Of a stretch of DNA of 12,730 nucleotides, positions 1 through 7,414 are shown in pieces. The notes under the pieces were generated by a model. It saw nothing but the letters and a program-made list of their open reading frames with translations, ran no database searches and was not told where the DNA came from. Both the position numbers and the translations under genes were made by a program. The stretch covers positions 1 to 12,730 of the forward strand of contig JACCYK010000343.1 of the NCBI GenBank assembly GCA_013696525.1, in the 5' to 3' direction. The stretch comes from Chloroflexia bacterium. Lineage in GTDB: Bacteria > Chloroflexota > Chloroflexia > Thermomicrobiales > UBA6265. Each line of letters begins with the position of its first letter. Within the stretch, counting starts at the first letter, position 1.

Positions 1-141
1 GGTCTGGCGCGATCCCTGGCCATGCTGCAGTTGTGCGGCATCGCCACGGTGTCGGCGTTCCGAAGCCGCAAACGGCGACAAGTACCGATCGCCGATCTGC
101 TCAGCGGCGATGGGGCGCCAGCGGCCGTGAGCAAGGACTGA
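1..141 (+). CDS. C-terminal end of an unidentified protein (partial, cut by the window edge)
   Basis: An open frame runs from base 1 to a TGA at 139-141 and gives the last 46 residues of a protein. It opens with a short hydrophobic stretch (about residues 1-20), followed by a basic patch (RSRKRR, residues 22-27) and a polar tail ending in VSKD. That looks like the final membrane helix and cytoplasmic tail of a membrane protein. Most codons end in G or C, as in neighbouring genes, which supports real coding. The next gene's ATG directly abuts the stop codon, suggesting the two are translated together in one operon. The family cannot be recognised from this fragment. Confidence 0.5.
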   Translation, partial: GLARSLAMLQLCGIATVSAFRSRKRRQVPIADLLSGDGAPAAVSKD

Positions 142-1089
142 ATGCGCGGACGGGAGGCGGCGAGTCCGGTGGGCGGAAACGGACCGGAACCGCGATCGAA
201 TCGGTCCCGAGTCGTCCTGGCGGCAGGATCGCGACGGACGGCGCGCAAGGAAAGCAGCCCGCTACGGGGCGCGATCGGGTCCGCCGTGGGCGGCGTCGTC
301 CCGGTGGCGATCACCGCCGTGATCGCGCTGGCGGCGGCAACGCTGAATCTCCCGGGTCCGAATACCGAGCTGCCGCTGGCACTGTTGTTCATCATTCTGC
401 TCCAGCTGGCGGGGCTCTATGTGTCACGGGAAGGCGAGCGTTGGTTCTGGTTTCGGAGCTGGGTCGTCCTCGCGGCATGTACCCTGACCCTGCTGCCGAC
501 CCTTGCCATTCAGACCGCGAGCTCACGAGTACCGTACGCCTCGTTTTCGAGCGGGTCGGCCGGCTTGGTGATCGCGGCGACGGCGGCCGCGGTCGCCGCC
601 ATTGTCGGCATCATCTGGGTGGTGGCGGCGCTTGCCGCCGACGCCCCGGAGAACGCGGGGATCTTGCTCACCCCGGCCCTGGTGCTGGTCCCCGCTGTCC
701 TGGGGGTGCCCGGCGACCTAGGCGAGCGGTCGGCGTTGCTGGCGCTGGGCGAGGCGTGCGGTCTCGCGACGCTGTTCATGGCGATCGGCTGGGTGTTTCC
801 CAAACGATGGCGGCCACTCGTCGGACTGGTCGCCCTGGGAGTGCAGTTCGGCGTCCTGTGGGGGTTGGGTTTCGGCCCGGTGGCCCCCCCGGGCCGGGGG
901 CTGGCGGTGCCGGCGCTCGCGATCTTGATCCTGATCGTCACGGTCGTGGCGGCGGCGGTCGCCCCGATCGCCGCCCTTGTCGCGAATCGACTGGCGCGGA
1001 CGGTTAGGAGCCAGTCGCCGGAGCGGCCCGCGGCCCGCTCCCATTCTGATCAATCGCGGTCGACGGGCCGGGGCCGCGGACGCCGGTAA
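142..1089 (+). CDS. Multi-span membrane protein of unknown function
   Basis: A 315-residue protein with about eight hydrophobic segments (roughly residues 44-68, 76-94, 106-124, 138-165, 173-190, 198-219, 224-246 and 253-284). They lie between a basic, disordered-looking N-terminus of about 40 residues and a polar, arginine-rich C-terminal tail (288-315). I recognise no family and see no catalytic motif; an integral membrane role is all the sequence supports. The ATG starts directly after the stop of the upstream frame, with AAGGA four bases before it, so translational coupling is likely. The last 86 bases overlap the 3' end of gyrA on the opposite strand. A run of seven C (884-890) followed by GGGCCGGGGG lies within the frame. 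The frame at 33-1007 over the same bases is a shadow: it is rich in R and G and has no membrane pattern. Confidence 0.72.
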   Translation: MRGREAASPVGGNGPEPRSNRSRVVLAAGSRRTARKESSPLRGAIGSAVGGVVPVAITAVIALAAATLNLPGPNTELPLALLFIILLQLAGLYVSREGERWFWFRSWVVLAACTLTLLPTLAIQTASSRVPYASFSSGSAGLVIAATAAAVAAIVGIIWVVAALAADAPENAGILLTPALVLVPAVLGVPGDLGERSALLALGEACGLATLFMAIGWVFPKRWRPLVGLVALGVQFGVLWGLGFGPVAPPGRGLAVPALAILILIVTVVAAAVAPIAALVANRLARTVRSQSPERPAARSHSDQSRSTGRGRGRR

Positions 1090-3568
1090 GCTCCATTGCG
1101 TGACCGTTGAGCTCCGGCATGCCGGGCTCTTCGGCGCCGTCCTCCCGATCCTCGGCAATGGTCATGGTGGCCACGACCTCGGTGTCATCCATCCGCATCA
1201 GCGTCACGCCCTGGGTGGCGCGGCCAATGGTCGGGATTTGCGAGGCGGGGATCCGGATCACCTTGCCACCCGTGCTCATCATCATCACCGAGTGCCCGGC
1301 GCCAACCATGCCGGCGGCGACGATGAGTCCCGTCCGGCTGGTGAGCTTCATGGCGGTGACACCCTTCCCGCCACGGCTGATCAGCCGGTATTGGGACACC
1401 TTCGACTTCTTGCCCAGGCCCTTCGCCGCGATGATGAACAGATCGTGACCGTCGATCGCGGCTTCGGAAGCGATGACGCGGTCGTTCGCTTCCATGCGGA
1501 TACCGATCACCCCGGCCGCCGGCCGGCCCATGGACCGGACGTCGCTCTCCTTGAACCGGATTGCTTGCCCTTGCTCCGTCACCAGCAGCATCTCACCGTC
1601 GCCGTTGGTCATCCGGACCCAGACCAACTCATCGCCCTCGTCCAGCCCGATCGCGATCAGCCCGTTGGAGCGGACCGCCTGGAACTGGTCGAGCCCGGTG
1701 CGCTTGACCCGACCCAGCCTGGTGGTGAAGAAGAGATGCGAGGCGGAGGTGAAATCCTTGATCTGGAGCATAGTGGTCACGGTCTCGTTCGGCTGCATGT
1801 TGATCAGGTTGACGATGGGGACACCCTTTGCCGTCCGCCCGGAATCGGGTAGCTCGTGGACCTTGAGCTGATAGACCCGGCCCCGGTTCGTGAAGACGAG
1901 CAACGAGTCCATCGTGTTGGCGGCAAGGATATGGCGGATCGCATCCTCGTCTCGCATCGTCACCCCGGTGATGCCCTTACCGCCGCGATGCTGGGTGCGA
2001 TAGACGTCGCCGGCGATGCGCTTGACATATCCTCGCTCGGTCAACGTCACCAGGACGTCGACTTCAGGGATCAGGTCTTCCTCGCTCAGGGCGCCGGAAA
2101 TGTCCTGGATTCTGGTCCGGCGCTCGTCACCGTACTTGTCCTTCAGCGCCGTCATGTCGTCCCGGATCAGCCCGAGGATGAGATGCGGGCTGGCGAGCAG
2201 GGTCTCCAGGCGCTTGATCTCGGCTCGTACCTCGCGCAGCTCATCTTCGATCTTGCGGCGTTCGAGGGCGGCCAGGCGGGCCAGCCGCATGTCGAGGATG
2301 GCGTTGGCCTGGATCTCACTCAACTTAAAGCCGGACATCAGGTTCTTGCGGGCGGTCTCAATGGTCTGGGAGCGGCGGATGGTGGCGATCACCGCGTCGA
2401 TCGCGTCGAGGGCGATCTTCAGTCCTTCGAGGACGTGGGCGCGGCGCTGGGCCCGTGCCAGCTCGAATTGGGTGCGCCGGGTGATGACTTCTTGCCGGTG
2501 GGCGATGTATTCCTGCAACGCCCGCTTCAGGGTCAGGACCCGCGGCTGGGAGCCCCGTTCAACCAGCGCCAGCATGTTGACGCCGAACGCCTGTTGCAAG
2601 GCGGTGTGCTTGAACAGGTTGTTGAGGACCTTCATCGGTTGCGCGTCGCGCTTGAGCTCGATGATCGCCCGCATCCCTGACCGGTCCGACTCATCGCGTA
2701 GGTCGCTGATGCCGTCGAGCTTACCATCCTTGACCATCTCGGCAATCCGCTCGAGCAGAGCGGCTTTGTTGACCTGGTAGGGCAGCTCGGTGACGACGAT
2801 CTGGTACCGATTGCCGCGGGCCGATTCCTCGACGAACGCCTTGGCCCGGATGACAACCCGGCCGCGACCGGTGGCGTAGGCGGCTTTAATCCCTTCCCGG
2901 CCGAGAATGGTGCCGCCGGTGGGGAAGTCGGGGCCTTTGACGATTTCCGCCAGGTCTTCGACGTTTGCCTCGGGATGCTCGATCAGGTGGACGATCGCGT
3001 CGCAAATCTCGTTCAAGTTGTGCGGAGGGATATTTGTTGCCATCCCGACCGCGATGCCGGCGCTGCCGTTGATCAGCAGATTTGGCAGGCGGGCGGGGAG
3101 CACCGTCGGCTCCTCGGTCGAGGCGTCATAGTTTGGCCGGAAGTCGACCGTTTGCTTCTCGAGGTCGGCCAGCAGCTCGTCCGCGATCGCGGAGAGCCGG
3201 GCTTCGGTGTAGCGCATCGCCGCCGCCCCATCGCCGTCGACGGAGCCGAAGTTGCCCTGGCCATCGACCAGCGGGTAACGGAGGTTGAACGGCTGCGCCA
3301 TCCGGACCAGGGTGTCGTAGGCCGCGGTGTCGCTGTGGGGGTGGTAGCTCTTGAGCACCTCACCGACGATACCGGCGCTCTTGCGGTAGCGGGTGTTGTT
3401 GCGCAAACCCATTTCGGCCATGGCGTAGAGGACGCGGCGGTGAACCGGCTTCAGACCATCGCGAGCGTCCGGCAAGGCGCGTTGGACAATGACGCTCATC
3501 GCGTAGTCGAGGTACGACTGCTGCATCTCCGATTCGATGCTGGCGAGCCGAACGTTACCGATTTCCAC
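1004..3568 (-). CDS. gyrA: DNA gyrase subunit A
   Basis: GyrA is the breakage-rejoining subunit of gyrase, the type IIA topoisomerase that adds negative supercoils using ATP hydrolysed by GyrB. The 854-residue length fits the family. The winged-helix core holds the catalytic tyrosine Tyr120 in AAMRYTE, with the quinolone-binding stretch just before it ([10 protein letters not shown], 76-85). A coiled-coil region follows (about 355-480) and then the six-bladed C-terminal wrapping domain (about 495-805). The GyrA-box QHRGGKG at 526-532 separates gyrase from ParC-type topoisomerase IV. After about residue 806 comes an acidic, then glycine/proline-rich tail. The start is a GTG with AAGGGG nine bases upstream. 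gyrB is not next to it in this window. Serine and threonine occupy the positions of E. coli Gly81 and Ser83. The final 86 bases overlap the convergent membrane-protein gene. Confidence 0.98.
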   Translation of the reverse strand: MEIGNVRLASIESEMQQSYLDYAMSVIVQRALPDARDGLKPVHRRVLYAMAEMGLRNNTRYRKSAGIVGEVLKSYHPHSDTAAYDTLVRMAQPFNLRYPLVDGQGNFGSVDGDGAAAMRYTEARLSAIADELLADLEKQTVDFRPNYDASTEEPTVLPARLPNLLINGSAGIAVGMATNIPPHNLNEICDAIVHLIEHPEANVEDLAEIVKGPDFPTGGTILGREGIKAAYATGRGRVVIRAKAFVEESARGNRYQIVVTELPYQVNKAALLERIAEMVKDGKLDGISDLRDESDRSGMRAIIELKRDAQPMKVLNNLFKHTALQQAFGVNMLALVERGSQPRVLTLKRALQEYIAHRQEVITRRTQFELARAQRRAHVLEGLKIALDAIDAVIATIRRSQTIETARKNLMSGFKLSEIQANAILDMRLARLAALERRKIEDELREVRAEIKRLETLLASPHLILGLIRDDMTALKDKYGDERRTRIQDISGALSEEDLIPEVDVLVTLTERGYVKRIAGDVYRTQHRGGKGITGVTMRDEDAIRHILAANTMDSLLVFTNRGRVYQLKVHELPDSGRTAKGVPIVNLINMQPNETVTTMLQIKDFTSASHLFFTTRLGRVKRTGLDQFQAVRSNGLIAIGLDEGDELVWVRMTNGDGEMLLVTEQGQAIRFKESDVRSMGRPAAGVIGIRMEANDRVIASEAAIDGHDLFIIAAKGLGKKSKVSQYRLISRGGKGVTAMKLTSRTGLIVAAGMVGAGHSVMMMSTGGKVIRIPASQIPTIGRATQGVTLMRMDDTEVVATMTIAEDREDGAEEPGMPELNGHAMELTGVRGPGPSTAIDQNGSGPRAAPATGS

Positions 3569-3619
3569 CCTGGATTACCCCTTACGCACGAGCGCAACGT
3601 CGATGCCTGTACATGCCAA

Positions 3620-3648
3620 ATTGTACCATTTTAAGCGGCTATTGACGA
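3620..3648 (-). promoter_or_regulatory. Likely housekeeping-sigma promoter of gyrA
   Basis: Read on the minus strand, TCGTCA (3643-3648) stands 17 bases before TACAAT (3620-3625). The TACAAT is preceded by TGG, giving an extended -10. The -35 matches TTGACA at four of six positions and the -10 matches TATAAT at five of six. The predicted transcript start near 3613 leaves a leader of about 45 bases before the GTG of gyrA. The position in an A/T-richer patch of otherwise GC-rich DNA adds weight. Confidence 0.7.
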
Positions 3649-3716
3649 ACGATTATGGCGTACGGACGCGAGAAAGTCGCTTGTCCGAGGAATGCCGGAA
3701 GGGAGCGAGACACGGC

Positions 3717-3756
3717 GACCGCGATGATTTGCGCGGTGTCAGGGGCGATCGCGGTC
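3717..3756. repeat. Inverted repeat in the gyrA upstream region
   Basis: GACCGCGAT (3717-3725) and ATCGCGGTC (3748-3756) are perfect 9-base inverted arms around a 22-base loop. A second perfect hairpin, CCGGAAG (3766-3772) with CTTCCGG (3780-3786) around seven bases, lies 10 bases further on. Both fall in the 294-base gap between the SPFH gene and gyrA, which holds no convincing gene. No run of T follows either stem on the minus strand, so a classical intrinsic terminator is not supported. They could act as a factor-dependent terminator, a protein-binding site or an mRNA-end stabiliser. Confidence 0.45.
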
Positions 3757-3862
3757 TTCATCTCGCCGGAAGTCTTTAGCTTCCGGTGTCGCATATGCGG
3801 CAATCGCAAGTGACGCTCGCGGGCAATGGCACATCTGCCAACGCAGGGTGCACTCCGATTGT

Positions 3863-4837
3863 CTACGCGAGTTGGTGACCGCAGTTCGAGCAGAATTTCG
3901 CGTCGGCGGGATTGGCCGCTTGGCAGTTCGGGCAGGTCTTCGTTCCGGTGGTGGCGGGGGATGGCGCTGGCGCGGCGGCGGCCGGGTTCGTGGCGTCGCG
4001 CATCGACTGGGCCATCGCCTGGCCGAGGCCGAGGCCGGCGCCGATGCCCACCCCGGCCGCCGTGGCGTCGCCGGCGGTGCCGGGGTTGTTGGCGGCGTCA
4101 CCGATGGCTTGGGCGGTCTTGAACTGCATGTACTCCTGCATGTTGCCCAGGACGGACATGCCGGACCGCTCGTCGATCCGCTGTTGCACTTCTTCCGGCG
4201 GCGTCACGGCCGAGATCTGGAAGCTAGTCAGGGCCAGGCCGAGCCGTTCAAAGTCACTGCCGAGCGCGTTCCGGGTCGTGGTGGCGATCTCGCCCGTCAT
4301 CCCTTGGATGTCGAGAATCGATGTTTGGAGTGAGCCCAGGATGTCATTGAACTCGGTGAGGATGATGCTGCGCAAAAAGTCCTCGATGGCGCCGGTGGAG
4401 TAGCTGCCGCGACTGCCAACGATTTGGTTGACGAAGAGTTGAGGATCGTGAACCCGCATCGAGTAGGTGCCAAAGGCGCGCAGGCGGATCATCCCGAGCT
4501 CGGTGTCGCGGTAGACGGCGGGTTGGGCGGTGCCCCATTTGAGATCGGTGAACTCTCGCATCGAGACGAAGTAAACCTCGGCCCGGAACGGCGAGTCACC
4601 GCCAAAGGGGAGGCCAAGCAGCCCGGTCAGCAGCGGGATATTGTTGGTTGAGATCGTGTGCCGGCCGGGACCGAAGACGTCAAGCGACTTCCCGTCCCGG
4701 AAAAAGACCGCGCGCTGGCTCTCGCGGACCACGAGTTGCGAGCCGAGCCGGAACTCGCCAGAGCCGGATTCCGGCACCCGATGCACCATCTCGTTCGCGT
4801 ACTCGTCGGGATGTTCGATCAAGTCAAGGATCGCCAT
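3863..4837 (-). CDS. SPFH-domain protein with C-terminal zinc ribbon (YdjI/COG4260 type)
   Basis: A 324-residue protein of the YdjI branch of the SPFH (stomatin/prohibitin/flotillin/HflK) family. The SPFH domain covers about residues 18-226. A region of helix and glycine/alanine-rich sequence follows (228-298). The protein ends in a zinc ribbon with Cys302-Pro-Asn-Cys305 and Cys316-Ser-Asn-Cys319. There is no N-terminal membrane helix, so attachment to the membrane is probably peripheral or partner-dependent. In B. subtilis, YdjI lies in an operon with a PspA paralogue and is reported to help place it at the membrane; the adjacent pspA here suggests the same partnership (inference). An in-frame GTG at 4849 would add four residues, but ATG at 4837 is preferred because GGAGG stands five bases before it and overlaps the GTG region. 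It is last in a four-gene cassette, 78 bases after pspA. Confidence 0.9.
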   Translation of the reverse strand: MAILDLIEHPDEYANEMVHRVPESGSGEFRLGSQLVVRESQRAVFFRDGKSLDVFGPGRHTISTNNIPLLTGLLGLPFGGDSPFRAEVYFVSMREFTDLKWGTAQPAVYRDTELGMIRLRAFGTYSMRVHDPQLFVNQIVGSRGSYSTGAIEDFLRSIILTEFNDILGSLQTSILDIQGMTGEIATTTRNALGSDFERLGLALTSFQISAVTPPEEVQQRIDERSGMSVLGNMQEYMQFKTAQAIGDAANNPGTAGDATAAGVGIGAGLGLGQAMAQSMRDATNPAAAAPAPSPATTGTKTCPNCQAANPADAKFCSNCGHQLA

Positions 4838-4842
4838 AACGT

Positions 4843-4847
4843 CCTCC
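4843..4847 (-). promoter_or_regulatory. Ribosome binding site fixing the SPFH gene start
   Basis: GGAGG on the minus strand lies five bases before the ATG at 4835-4837. The competing upstream GTG (4847-4849) overlaps this site itself and has no comparable sequence before it, so the ATG is the better start. Confidence 0.7.
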
Positions 4848-4915
4848 ACGGGCTAGACGAGCCGGGGACCTCGACCGTTGCGGACGAGGGAACCCTCCGG
4901 CGGCAGACGGCACGG

Positions 4916-5620
4916 CTACGAGTTGGTGGACGTGCTTTCGGCGGAGATTTCGCGGGTCGTGCCCCGTCCGGCCAGCCGCTTCAGCTCGTCCAGCTCGTCC
5001 TCGACATCGACATCCATCTCCAGCTCTTTGAACTGGGCGTCGTACCCGGTCTCGCCCAACTCCAGGGCAGCCGCGGCCTGGGCCTCGTCCCCCCGAATCC
5101 GGCGCTCCATCCGATCAAGCTCGGATGATGGATCGAGCGGGGAGAAGACCGTGATCGACTGCGCGACCTGGGTCTGGGCCTTGGCCCGCCGCTGCCGGGC
5201 GATCATCGAGTCGCGCTGGCTAAGGGTCGATTGGTACTTCGACTCCAGTTGCCGTAGTTGATCCTTGAGCTTGCTGACGGCGCCTTCCTGGACCTTGTGC
5301 TGGTCGGCGTAGACGCGGGAGTTCTCTTCGGTGTCCCGCTTCCGGCGCAGCGCTTCGCGGGCCAGGTCGTCCTTGCCGGCGTCGACCGCTCGCTCTGCCT
5401 TGCGGCTCCACTCGTCGGCGAGCCGCGTGTTCTCGTTGAGATCGGCCTCAAGCTCCTTTTCCTGGGCGATCATCGCCGCCACCTGGGAGCGGGCGGTCGT
5501 CATGTTCTCCTGCATGTCGCGCAGGATCTGATCGATCATCTTCTCCGGATCTTCCGCCTGATCGATCATGTCGTTCACGTTGGCGCGAATCAAGCGCGAG
5601 AGCCGATCCATAACACCCAT
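4916..5620 (-). CDS. pspA: PspA/IM30-family membrane-stress protein
   Basis: A 234-residue protein of the PspA/IM30/Vipp1 family, ESCRT-III-like proteins that assemble on the inner face of the cell membrane and protect it when it is damaged. The short amphipathic N-terminal helix (about residues 1-20, MGVMDRLSRL) precedes the family signature EDPEKMIDQ (23-31). Long charged coiled-coil helices continue to about 150, and a final helical part (about 165-218) is followed by a Ser/Thr-rich tail. The length is close to that of E. coli PspA (222) and B. subtilis LiaH (225). The frame stays open upstream to 5779, but AGGAGG (5627-5632) sits six bases before the ATG at 5620 and the protein then begins exactly as family members do. 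No pspF, pspB or pspC is present; the partners here are the SPFH protein downstream and the DUF4178-type protein upstream. Confidence 0.95.
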   Translation of the reverse strand: MGVMDRLSRLIRANVNDMIDQAEDPEKMIDQILRDMQENMTTARSQVAAMIAQEKELEADLNENTRLADEWSRKAERAVDAGKDDLAREALRRKRDTEENSRVYADQHKVQEGAVSKLKDQLRQLESKYQSTLSQRDSMIARQRRAKAQTQVAQSITVFSPLDPSSELDRMERRIRGDEAQAAAALELGETGYDAQFKELEMDVDVEDELDELKRLAGRGTTREISAESTSTNS

Positions 5621-5626
5621 TGCGTT

Positions 5627-5632
5627 CCTCCT
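5627..5632 (-). promoter_or_regulatory. Strong ribosome binding site fixing the pspA start
   Basis: AGGAGG on the minus strand, six bases before the ATG at 5618-5620. This full-consensus site places the start 53 codons inside the longest open frame, and suggests high translation of PspA, a protein needed in many copies. Confidence 0.8.
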
Positions 5633-5688
5633 AGTCAGCCGGAATCGAACCGCCCGGCGTGTTTCCAGTCGTGACGAGACGATGATCC

Positions 5689-6717
5689 CTAGTTGAGCTG
5701 CTCGCTCGGGCGGCCGAAGATTTCCACGTCGTTCGGGTGGACCGCGCGGCCGGCGAAGGCTTGCCGCTCCGTGCCCCAATCGAGCAGCAGGGCGACCCGG
5801 GCCGGATCGTCGGCCCCGCCGAAGGTCTCAAACCGGACCGGCCGCGCGCCCGACGAGCCGCCGACGCCGATGATCTCGCCGTCGCCGGAGCCGGCGAGCC
5901 GGCGAGCATACGTCACGCCGTCAATCACGGGCGAGGCGCCTGCCGGCGGCGCCGTGACCGGCGTCAACCGGGAAAGGCCGGCGGCGGGGTCGAGCGGGGC
6001 GAAGAGCCATTCGCCCCCGGCCTCGTCAGAGAGTTGAAACAGGCGGAACGACGATTGACCGGCGTCGACCATAATCCGGCCGCGAACGAGGAAATCGTCG
6101 CCGAGGATCGCCAGCGCATCACCGGCGTTCAGCGCATAGGCCGCCGGCGTGGCGGAGGCGGCGACCGGTTCCAGCACCCGCAGCACACTTTCCTGAGACG
6201 CCGCTTTCCCGGTTTCGACCACTTCGCCGCGCAGTTCAAAGCGAGCGAGCAATGCGCGGACGACGGAGGTGCCGGCGCGGGCCGGCGCCGCCAGGTTCTC
6301 CTGACCGGCGAGCGCGGCTTCGAGGTCGGCGATCGGACCCTGTAGCTCATCGATGCCGGAGAGGAGACTTTCGTCAAAGAGCCGGAGCTGGTCCAGCGCG
6401 GAGGCGTCAACGTCGCGATCCCCCATCAGGCCGCCATAGCCATAGGTCGCGGTCCGCACCCGGTCGATAAAATGACGAAGGGACTGGGCAAAGTCATCGA
6501 CCGGGCCGATCTCGGACAGGCGGCGTTGGTCGGCGAGTTGAGCGGCAACCCGCGCCACCCGGTTTGCCTCGGCCGTGTAGGCGGTGACGACGTGATCGCG
6601 CACCCGGCGATCGGCATCGCGGCGATCCTCCTTGGAGCGATAGCCGCGGTAGCCGGGGATCCGGTCAAGCAGGCCGCCGACCTGGCGCTCGATGTGGTCC
6701 CCGAGGTTGCTGGACAT
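5689..6717 (-). CDS. DUF4178-type protein with helical N-terminal region, in the pspA cassette
   Basis: A 342-residue, apparently soluble protein with no signal peptide or membrane helix. The N-terminal part (about 1-145) is charged and helix-prone and contains the motif IPGYRGYRSKEDRR (20-33). The C-terminal part (about 196-335) has the layout of DUF4178: a GD near the start of a beta-rich segment (LNAGDALAILGDDFLVRG, 196-213), a W in EWLFAPLD (236-243), and a closing segment with DWGTERQAFAGRAVHPNDVEIF (313-334). DUF4178 proteins have no established function, and the assignment here rests on pattern recognition. The ATG has AAGGAGG five bases before it. The gene starts 19 bases after the zinc-ribbon membrane gene and ends 68 bases before pspA. 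This order suggests that it works with PspA, perhaps as an adaptor. Confidence 0.72.
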   Translation of the reverse strand: MSSNLGDHIERQVGGLLDRIPGYRGYRSKEDRRDADRRVRDHVVTAYTAEANRVARVAAQLADQRRLSEIGPVDDFAQSLRHFIDRVRTATYGYGGLMGDRDVDASALDQLRLFDESLLSGIDELQGPIADLEAALAGQENLAAPARAGTSVVRALLARFELRGEVVETGKAASQESVLRVLEPVAASATPAAYALNAGDALAILGDDFLVRGRIMVDAGQSSFRLFQLSDEAGGEWLFAPLDPAAGLSRLTPVTAPPAGASPVIDGVTYARRLAGSGDGEIIGVGGSSGARPVRFETFGGADDPARVALLLDWGTERQAFAGRAVHPNDVEIFGRPSEQLN

Positions 6718-6736
6718 GCATTCCTCCTTCGCTCGC

Positions 6737-7264
6737 TCAGCCTTGCAAAAAGATCTCGGCCCCGCAGAACGGGCATTTAATCAACCCTTTGCCGGCAAGC
6801 TCAACCTGGCCGCCGCAATTTGGGCAGGTGTGCCGGCCCTGGAGCTGTGACGTCTCGACCGAATACAAGACGCCTTTGTTCCAGTCGACATAACCGCTGA
6901 ACAACCCACGGCCGACCAGCGAATAGAGATCGTTCTGGACCCGGTCGCGGGTTGACCGCATTTCCATCACCAGGTCCGCGATCGAGACCTGGCCTTGGGT
7001 AGAAATGATATCGAGCAGCCGCCGCTGTTCCTGGACCTGAGCCAGCTCCTTGGCTTCGGATTGGCCCCGGAGGAGGAAGTAGACGCCACCGCCGATGAGC
7101 GGCAACACGAGGACGCCGAAGAGCAGGACGAGGCCAAAGACGGCGCCCGAGCCCTGGAGGTTGCCTTCTTGGATGCCAAGATACAACCAGGCGCCGACCC
7201 CAATACCGATCACCACCCCGGCAACGATCAGTACCAGCCCCACGACCCGACCCGATGCGGCCAT
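6737..7264 (-). CDS. Two-helix membrane protein with winged-helix-like segment and C-terminal zinc ribbon
   Basis: A 175-residue protein. Two membrane helices (about 7-29 and 40-65) are followed by a short charged helix (69-85). Next comes a segment resembling a winged helix (about 82-136, with ISTQGQVSIADLVMEMRSTRDRVQNDLYSLVGRGLF as two helices and a wing), and then a zinc ribbon with Cys147, Cys150, Cys164 and Cys167 (CPNC and CPFC). The soluble part is probably cytoplasmic. It is the first gene of the pspA cassette, where B. subtilis also has a zinc-ribbon membrane protein (YdjG), so a membrane-anchor or sensor role is plausible, though homology is not shown. The ATG at 7264 has AGGGAG just upstream; the frame is open to 7366, but that extension is proline/arginine-rich and would put a non-hydrophobic leader before helix 1. 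Confidence 0.75.
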   Translation of the reverse strand: MAASGRVVGLVLIVAGVVIGIGVGAWLYLGIQEGNLQGSGAVFGLVLLFGVLVLPLIGGGVYFLLRGQSEAKELAQVQEQRRLLDIISTQGQVSIADLVMEMRSTRDRVQNDLYSLVGRGLFSGYVDWNKGVLYSVETSQLQGRHTCPNCGGQVELAGKGLIKCPFCGAEIFLQG

Positions 7265-7297
7265 CGACTCCCTGCCTGCCAATCTTCTTCGATTCGG

Positions 7298-7316
7298 TCC
7301 GGCCAACCGGGCCGGA
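7298..7316. repeat. Hairpin in the leader of the psp-like cassette
   Basis: TCCGGCC (7298-7304) and GGCCGGA (7310-7316) are perfect 7-base arms around a five-base loop, 33 bases upstream of the first cassette gene. No T run follows on the minus strand, so it is not a classical terminator of fabZ. It would lie in the 5' leader of a transcript starting near 7335. Confidence 0.4.
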
Positions 7317-7341
7317 GGGCACGACCCGTACCCGACGCGCA

Positions 7342-7347
7342 ATTGTA
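7342..7347 (-). promoter_or_regulatory. Possible -10 element of the psp-like cassette
   Basis: TACAAT on the minus strand, the same hexamer as at gyrA, lies in the 150-base gap between fabZ and the cassette. It would give a leader of about 70 bases. No good TTGACA-like box is seen 16-18 bases upstream and there is no TG extension. Either it is weak or activator-dependent, or the cassette is read through from fabZ. No sigma-54 type -24/-12 pair was seen. Confidence 0.35.
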
Positions 7348-7414
7348 CGCCGTCATCGGCAATCACACCGAAACCTCGACCCGCGGCCGGCTCGATCGGG
7401 CCGATGGCAGCGTC

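Noticed and set aside
884..900. Seven-C run with GC hairpin in the membrane gene, considered as a slippage site or gyrA terminator
   Set aside because: The frame reads through normally with good membrane segments on both sides, and no T run follows on either strand.
33..1007. Long plus-strand open frame of 324 codons over the membrane-protein gene
   Set aside because: It is rich in Arg and Gly with no domain or membrane pattern, typical of an out-of-frame reading of GC-rich coding DNA. The frame from 142 has clear hydrophobic periodicity.
1856..2680. Plus-strand open frames of over 250 codons opposite gyrA
   Set aside because: They mirror gyrA, one of the best-conserved genes known, and have no ribosome binding site or recognisable content of their own.
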